Source: Agromyces intestinalis (GTDB lineage Bacteria; Actinomycetota; Actinomycetes; Actinomycetales; Microbacteriaceae). Taken from it: 64,000 bases of DNA. The notes beneath the pieces were generated by a model. That model was not told the origin of the DNA and searched no databases. It worked only from the letters and a program-made list of their open reading frames with translations. The DNA lies in assembly GCF_008365295.1 (NCBI RefSeq), contig NZ_CP043505.1, positions 3,100,001-3,164,000 of the forward strand. Direction: 5' to 3'. The number at the start of each line of letters is the position of its first letter. The stretch's first letter is position 1. This document shows, piece after piece, positions 60,984-64,000 of the stretch. The position numbers and the translations under genes are program-made.

Positions 60984-62504
60984 TCAGGCGTCGGCGCTGC
61001 GCCGGATGTCGGGGTCGATGTCGGCGACGAGGTGCTCGGTGCCGGGCAGCACGTCGAGTTCGAGCGCGGGGTCGGAGTCGAGCGACACCTCGTCGTCGGC
61101 TGGCTCCGCCACGTCGGCCGCGTCGATCTCGGCGTCGACCACCGATTCGAGCTCGGCGCGATCGGTCGACTCGGCCGCGATCGCGGTTGTGAACTCGTAC
61201 GCAGTGAGCTCGCGCGGGCTCTCGTCGATGCCCTCGAGGGTGGCGAAGACCTTCGTCTCGTCGAGGGCGCTGAGCTTGCGCGCCGTGGGCAGCACCCGAG
61301 ACTCGAGCGACCCGACGAACGCGTTGTAGTCCTTCACGGTGCGCTCGATCGTGCGACCGAGCTTCTCAAGCTGCCCCGCTGTCGTCGACAGGCGCGAATA
61401 CAGCTCGCGACTGAGGTCGAAGAGGGTCTTCGCCTCGTTCGTGAGCACGTCTTGCTGCCACGAGAACGCGACCGTCTTCAGCACCGACCACAGCGTGACC
61501 GGCGACGCGAGGGCGACACGCTTCGAGAACGCGAACTCGAGCAGGGCCGGATCGGCCTCGAGCGCGCTCGAGATGAGCGACTCGCTCGGGATGAACGCGA
61601 TCACCATCTCGGGGGAGGCGCCCAGCCCCTCCCAGTAGGTCTTCGAGCCGAGCGCGGTGATGTGGTCGCGCACCGCCCTCACGTGGCCCTTCATGAGGCT
61701 CTCGCGCTGCGCGCCCTCGGTGCCCGTCGCAGTCGGCGGGATCTGGCTCGCCTCGAGGTACGCGTTGAACGGCACCTTCGCGTCGACGGCGATGTGCTTG
61801 CCACCGGGCAGGTGGATGACCATGTCGGGCCGGCCGGCACCCGAGTCGGTCGTGATCGAGCGCTGCGTATCGAAGTCGACCCGCTCGATGAGCCCGGCCG
61901 CCTCGACGACGCTGCGCAGCTGCGTCTCACCCCAGACTCCGCGCGTGCTGTTCGAACGCAGGGCCGAGGCGAGGGTCTCAGCCGTCGAGCGCAGCCGCTC
62001 TTCGTTCTCGGCGGCGATCTTGAGCTGCTGGCTCAGCTCGCCATGCTGCAGGTGGCGCTGCTGCTCGAGCTGCGTGACCTTCGCCTGCATGTCGGAGATC
62101 GTCTGCTTCACCGGGGCGAGTGCCTGCAACACCTTGCTCTCGGCGAGTTCGCGCTGTTCGCGCGCGGCCTGATCGGCACGCTGCCGCTCGACCAGCTCGC
62201 GGTACTGCTGCTGTGCGGCGAGCACCTGCTCGCGCAGCCCGACGGCCGTCGCCTCGACCGCTGACAGCTCGGCTCGCAGCTCGCCCTGCACCCGCTGCTC
62301 GTCGGCCCGGGCCCGCGCCAGGGCCGCCTGCGCCTCGGCGCGCACCTCGAGCAGCTCGCGCTCGTGACGGGCCGCGACCAGCGCGGGGTCTTCGCCGGGC
62401 GCGCCCGCCCCGGCGTCGGCACGACGAGCACCGACGAACCACGCGGTGAGCGCACCGAGCGCACCGCCCACGACGAGGCCGATGATCAGCAGCAGGATCT
62501 CCAT
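60984..62504 (-). CDS. rmuC: DNA recombination protein RmuC
   Basis: 506 residues. One N-terminal membrane helix (EILLLIIGLVVGGALGALTAWFVG), a long coiled coil (about 40-165), then the RmuC nuclease-like domain with GVWGETQLRSVVEAAGLIERVDF, GRPDMVIHLPGGKHIAVDAKVPFNAYLEA and EMVIAFIPSESLISSALEADPALLEFAFSKRVALASPVTL. It limits inversions and affects recombination at short repeats. The C-terminal extension (about 430-506) is acidic. Confidence 0.94.
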   Translation of the reverse strand: MEILLLIIGLVVGGALGALTAWFVGARRADAGAGAPGEDPALVAARHERELLEVRAEAQAALARARADEQRVQGELRAELSAVEATAVGLREQVLAAQQQYRELVERQRADQAAREQRELAESKVLQALAPVKQTISDMQAKVTQLEQQRHLQHGELSQQLKIAAENEERLRSTAETLASALRSNSTRGVWGETQLRSVVEAAGLIERVDFDTQRSITTDSGAGRPDMVIHLPGGKHIAVDAKVPFNAYLEASQIPPTATGTEGAQRESLMKGHVRAVRDHITALGSKTYWEGLGASPEMVIAFIPSESLISSALEADPALLEFAFSKRVALASPVTLWSVLKTVAFSWQQDVLTNEAKTLFDLSRELYSRLSTTAGQLEKLGRTIERTVKDYNAFVGSLESRVLPTARKLSALDETKVFATLEGIDESPRELTAYEFTTAIAAESTDRAELESVVDAEIDAADVAEPADDEVSLDSDPALELDVLPGTEHLVADIDPDIRRSADA

Positions 62505-62566
62505 ACGACGAGTGTCGCAAGACCCGCCGACATCGGACGGCTGGCTGACGGGCGGGTCGGGTGCTC

Positions 62567-62605
62567 CTCGACCAGCGGAGGGTGGGGCGCTACTCGACCA
62601 GCGGA
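62567..62605. repeat. CTCGACCAGCGGA direct repeat at the exonuclease 3' end
   Basis: The 13-mer occurs at 62567-62579 and 62593-62605, the second copy covering the last codons of the exonuclease. A local duplication. Confidence 0.5.
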
Positions 62606-63216
62606 TCGGCGGCGGAAGCCGCTACTGCGGGCGTGGCCGGTACCACCGCCCGTCCGAGCGCGCCGGGCCGCACACCGGTCGCCTGAGCGAGAGCGGCCAG
62701 GTCGTCGACGCCGTGCCGGCCGGCCGCGTGCACCACGATCGCCGCGCACGCCTCGGCGTCGGCCACCGCGTTGTGGTGCGCGAAGTCGTCGAACCCGGCC
62801 GCCCACGCCGCGATCGGCAGCCGGTACGAATCGAGGCGGTAGGTGCGGCGCGCGACGCTGAGGCTGCACAGGTACCGGTGGCTCGGCACCTCGAGCGACC
62901 AGGCCTCGCTGATCGCCGCGAGCACCCGGGTGTCGAAGCCGGCGTTGTGCGCGACGAGCCAGTCGGCCTCGGCGAACGCGGCGAAGTCGGCCGCGCGCGC
63001 GTCCCAGCCGGGGGCGCCGGCGACCATGTCGGGGGTGATGCCGTGGATGCGCACGTTCCACTCGTTGAACTCGTCGTGCGGGAACGGGGGCCGCAGCAGC
63101 CAGTGCGCCCGGTCTACCACGCGCCCGTCGCGCACCTTCACGAGCCCGATCGAACACGCCGAGGCACTGGATCCGTTGGCGGTCTCGAAGTCGATCGCGG
63201 TGAAGTCCACTGGCAC
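62590..63216 (-). CDS. DEDD-family 3'-5' exonuclease
   Basis: 208 residues from GTG 63216 with AGGA upstream. Exo motifs: I FTAIDFETANGSSAS (Asp, Glu), II DWLVAHNAGFDTRVL (Asp), III HHNAVADAEACA (His, Asp), the DnaQ-type DEDDh set. The long N-terminal reading-frame extension (Arg-rich) is rejected. Could be an oligoribonuclease/epsilon-like nuclease acting in repair; no polymerase domain is fused. Confidence 0.9.
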   Translation of the reverse strand: MPVDFTAIDFETANGSSASACSIGLVKVRDGRVVDRAHWLLRPPFPHDEFNEWNVRIHGITPDMVAGAPGWDARAADFAAFAEADWLVAHNAGFDTRVLAAISEAWSLEVPSHRYLCSLSVARRTYRLDSYRLPIAAWAAGFDDFAHHNAVADAEACAAIVVHAAGRHGVDDLAALAQATGVRPGALGRAVVPATPAVAASAADPLVE

Positions 63217-63282
63217 GGCGGCATCCTCCCACGCACCGCCGACGCCGCCCGCCCGCCGCGCCCGCAGCCGACGGATCCGCGG

Positions 63283-63317
63283 TTGACGGATCTGCGCCGC
63301 GGGCGTGGAATGGGCGC
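63283..63317 (+). promoter_or_regulatory. Promoter for the methyltransferase
   Basis: TTGACG (-35, 63283-63288), 17-bp spacer, TGGAAT (-10, 63306-63311), 6 nt, ATG 63318. A complete leaderless promoter with both boxes. Confidence 0.6.
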
Positions 63318-64000
63318 ATGAGCGACGGCCTCGTGAACGACCCCGCCGACCCCGTGACCGTCGCGAGCGCGCGCAGTTTCGGCCACGCGGCATCCGTCTA
63401 CCATGCCGCCCGGCCGGGATATCCGCGCGAAGCCGTGGAATGGCTGGTGGGCGACGCGGCCCGCATCCTCGACCTGGGCGCAGGGACGGGCAAACTCACG
63501 CAAGCGCTCGTCGCGCTCGACCGCGAGGTGATCGCGGTCGATCCCGTGGCCGAGATGCTCGAGGAGCTCGAGGTGGCGGTGCCGGGAGTGCCGCGCATTC
63601 TCGGCACGGCCGAGGACATCCCCGTCGAGGACGCCTCGGTCGACGCGGTCGTCGCGGGGCAGGCGTGGCACTGGTTCATCCCCGAGCGGGCGATCCCCGA
63701 GATCGCGCGGGTGCTGAAGCCCGGCGGCACCCTCGGCCTGGTCTGGAACAGTCGCGACACGAGCGTCGACTGGTTGCGCGAGGCGGGCGAGATCATGCAC
63801 GAGCGCCACGACGCGAGCGCCACGTTCGAGAGCTATGTGAAGGTGGGTGCGCCCTTCGGCCCGGTGGAGGAGCACACGGTCGATTGGTCGGCGCGGATGT
63901 CTCGCAGCGCATTCCTCGACCTGGTCAGGTCGCGCTCGTACTTCATCACGGCGGATGCCGCGGAGCAGGCCGCCACGATCGCCGCCCTCGAGACGCTGCT
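63318..64000 (+). CDS. SAM-dependent methyltransferase, 3'-truncated by window edge
   Basis: At least 227 residues, open at the right edge. Class I (Rossmann) methyltransferase of the UbiE/Methyltransf_11 type: motif I ILDLGAGTGKLTQALVAL (about 50-67), post-I acid in VIAVDPVAEML, motif II DASVDAVVAGQAWHW, motif III RVLKPGGTLGLVWNSRD. Substrate unknown. N-terminal AASVYHAARPGYP is typical of this subgroup. Confidence 0.85.
   Translation, partial: MSDGLVNDPADPVTVASARSFGHAASVYHAARPGYPREAVEWLVGDAARILDLGAGTGKLTQALVALDREVIAVDPVAEMLEELEVAVPGVPRILGTAEDIPVEDASVDAVVAGQAWHWFIPERAIPEIARVLKPGGTLGLVWNSRDTSVDWLREAGEIMHERHDASATFESYVKVGAPFGPVEEHTVDWSARMSRSAFLDLVRSRSYFITADAAEQAATIAALETL

Overview
The window is a high-GC chromosomal segment from an actinobacterium, most probably a Microbacteriaceae (an Agromyces-like organism; the genus is an inference). 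The reasons are near-universal G/C third positions, family-typical proteins (DUF6264, DUF4307, DUF501, MSMEG_1061-type PPOX), and a gene order that can be laid over two mycobacterial blocks recalled from M. tuberculosis: Rv1014c-Rv1026 (pth, rplY, mfd, mazG, eno, ftsB-like, DUF501, ppx) and Rv1080c-Rv1110 (greA, DUF4307, HlyIII, Z-prenyl transferase, phoH2, fum, glpX, DUF4245, xseB, xseA, ispH). I see no rRNA, CRISPR array, transposase, integrase or phage gene.

Layout. 1-745: 3' end of a mannonate dehydratase-like enolase-superfamily gene. 746-18441: the rplY-pth-mfd-mazG-hisS-eno-ftsB-DUF501 housekeeping block. It is interrupted by a TetR / DUF6230 / DUF6114 / lipoprotein module between rplY and pth, by a tandem pair of ferritin-like proteins (one having lost its metal ligands) plus RNase HI between pth and mfd, and by a convergent nhaA. 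18476-25744: NDH-2, a UAA-anticodon tRNA with a short variable arm, a zinc alcohol dehydrogenase, surE-pfkB, a secreted GH5 glycosidase with a ricin-type lectin domain, and ppx. 25830-30296: a four-gene operon (TetR, MFS, PLP amino-acid deaminase/aldolase, FAD sugar-lactone oxidase) behind a 16-bp palindrome. 30395-36221: lemA, htpX-like protease, YcaQ, AI-2E family permease, threonine ammonia-lyase, greA. 36282-41680: DUF4307, a small membrane protein, HlyIII, short-chain prenyl transferase, a class V aminotransferase, phoH2 with a candidate PHO box. 41723-49868: PPOX-MarR divergent from an FAD oxidoreductase, then fumC, carbonic anhydrase, DUF4245, xseBA and ispH. 49948-54373: TetR plus a heterodimeric ABC exporter. 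54563-59918: DUF6264-fba on the minus strand, two tandem class II FBPase paralogs, an MFS. 59919-64000: a nested hairpin, a run of 23 G, two orphan small genes, rmuC, a DEDD exonuclease and the 5' end of a methyltransferase.

How it works together. The window mixes central carbon enzymes (enolase, class II aldolase, class II FBPases, fumarase), RNA and DNA maintenance (Mfd, RNase HI, XseAB, RmuC, GreA, YcaQ, PhoH2), respiration (NDH-2) and envelope functions (FtsB-like protein, prenyl transferase, membrane proteases). Many genes begin 6-7 nt after a TAnnnT -10 hexamer, so leaderless transcription looks common. Several regulators (TetR x3, MarR) have clear palindromes or repeats at their own promoters. 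The octamer CGGATGCC/GGCATCCG is strikingly frequent on both strands. No single obvious new defence or mobile system was found. The most unusual items are the rplY-pth inserted membrane/secreted module, the decayed ferritin-like partner, the short-arm UAA tRNA, and the hairpin/poly-G region at 59971-60113.
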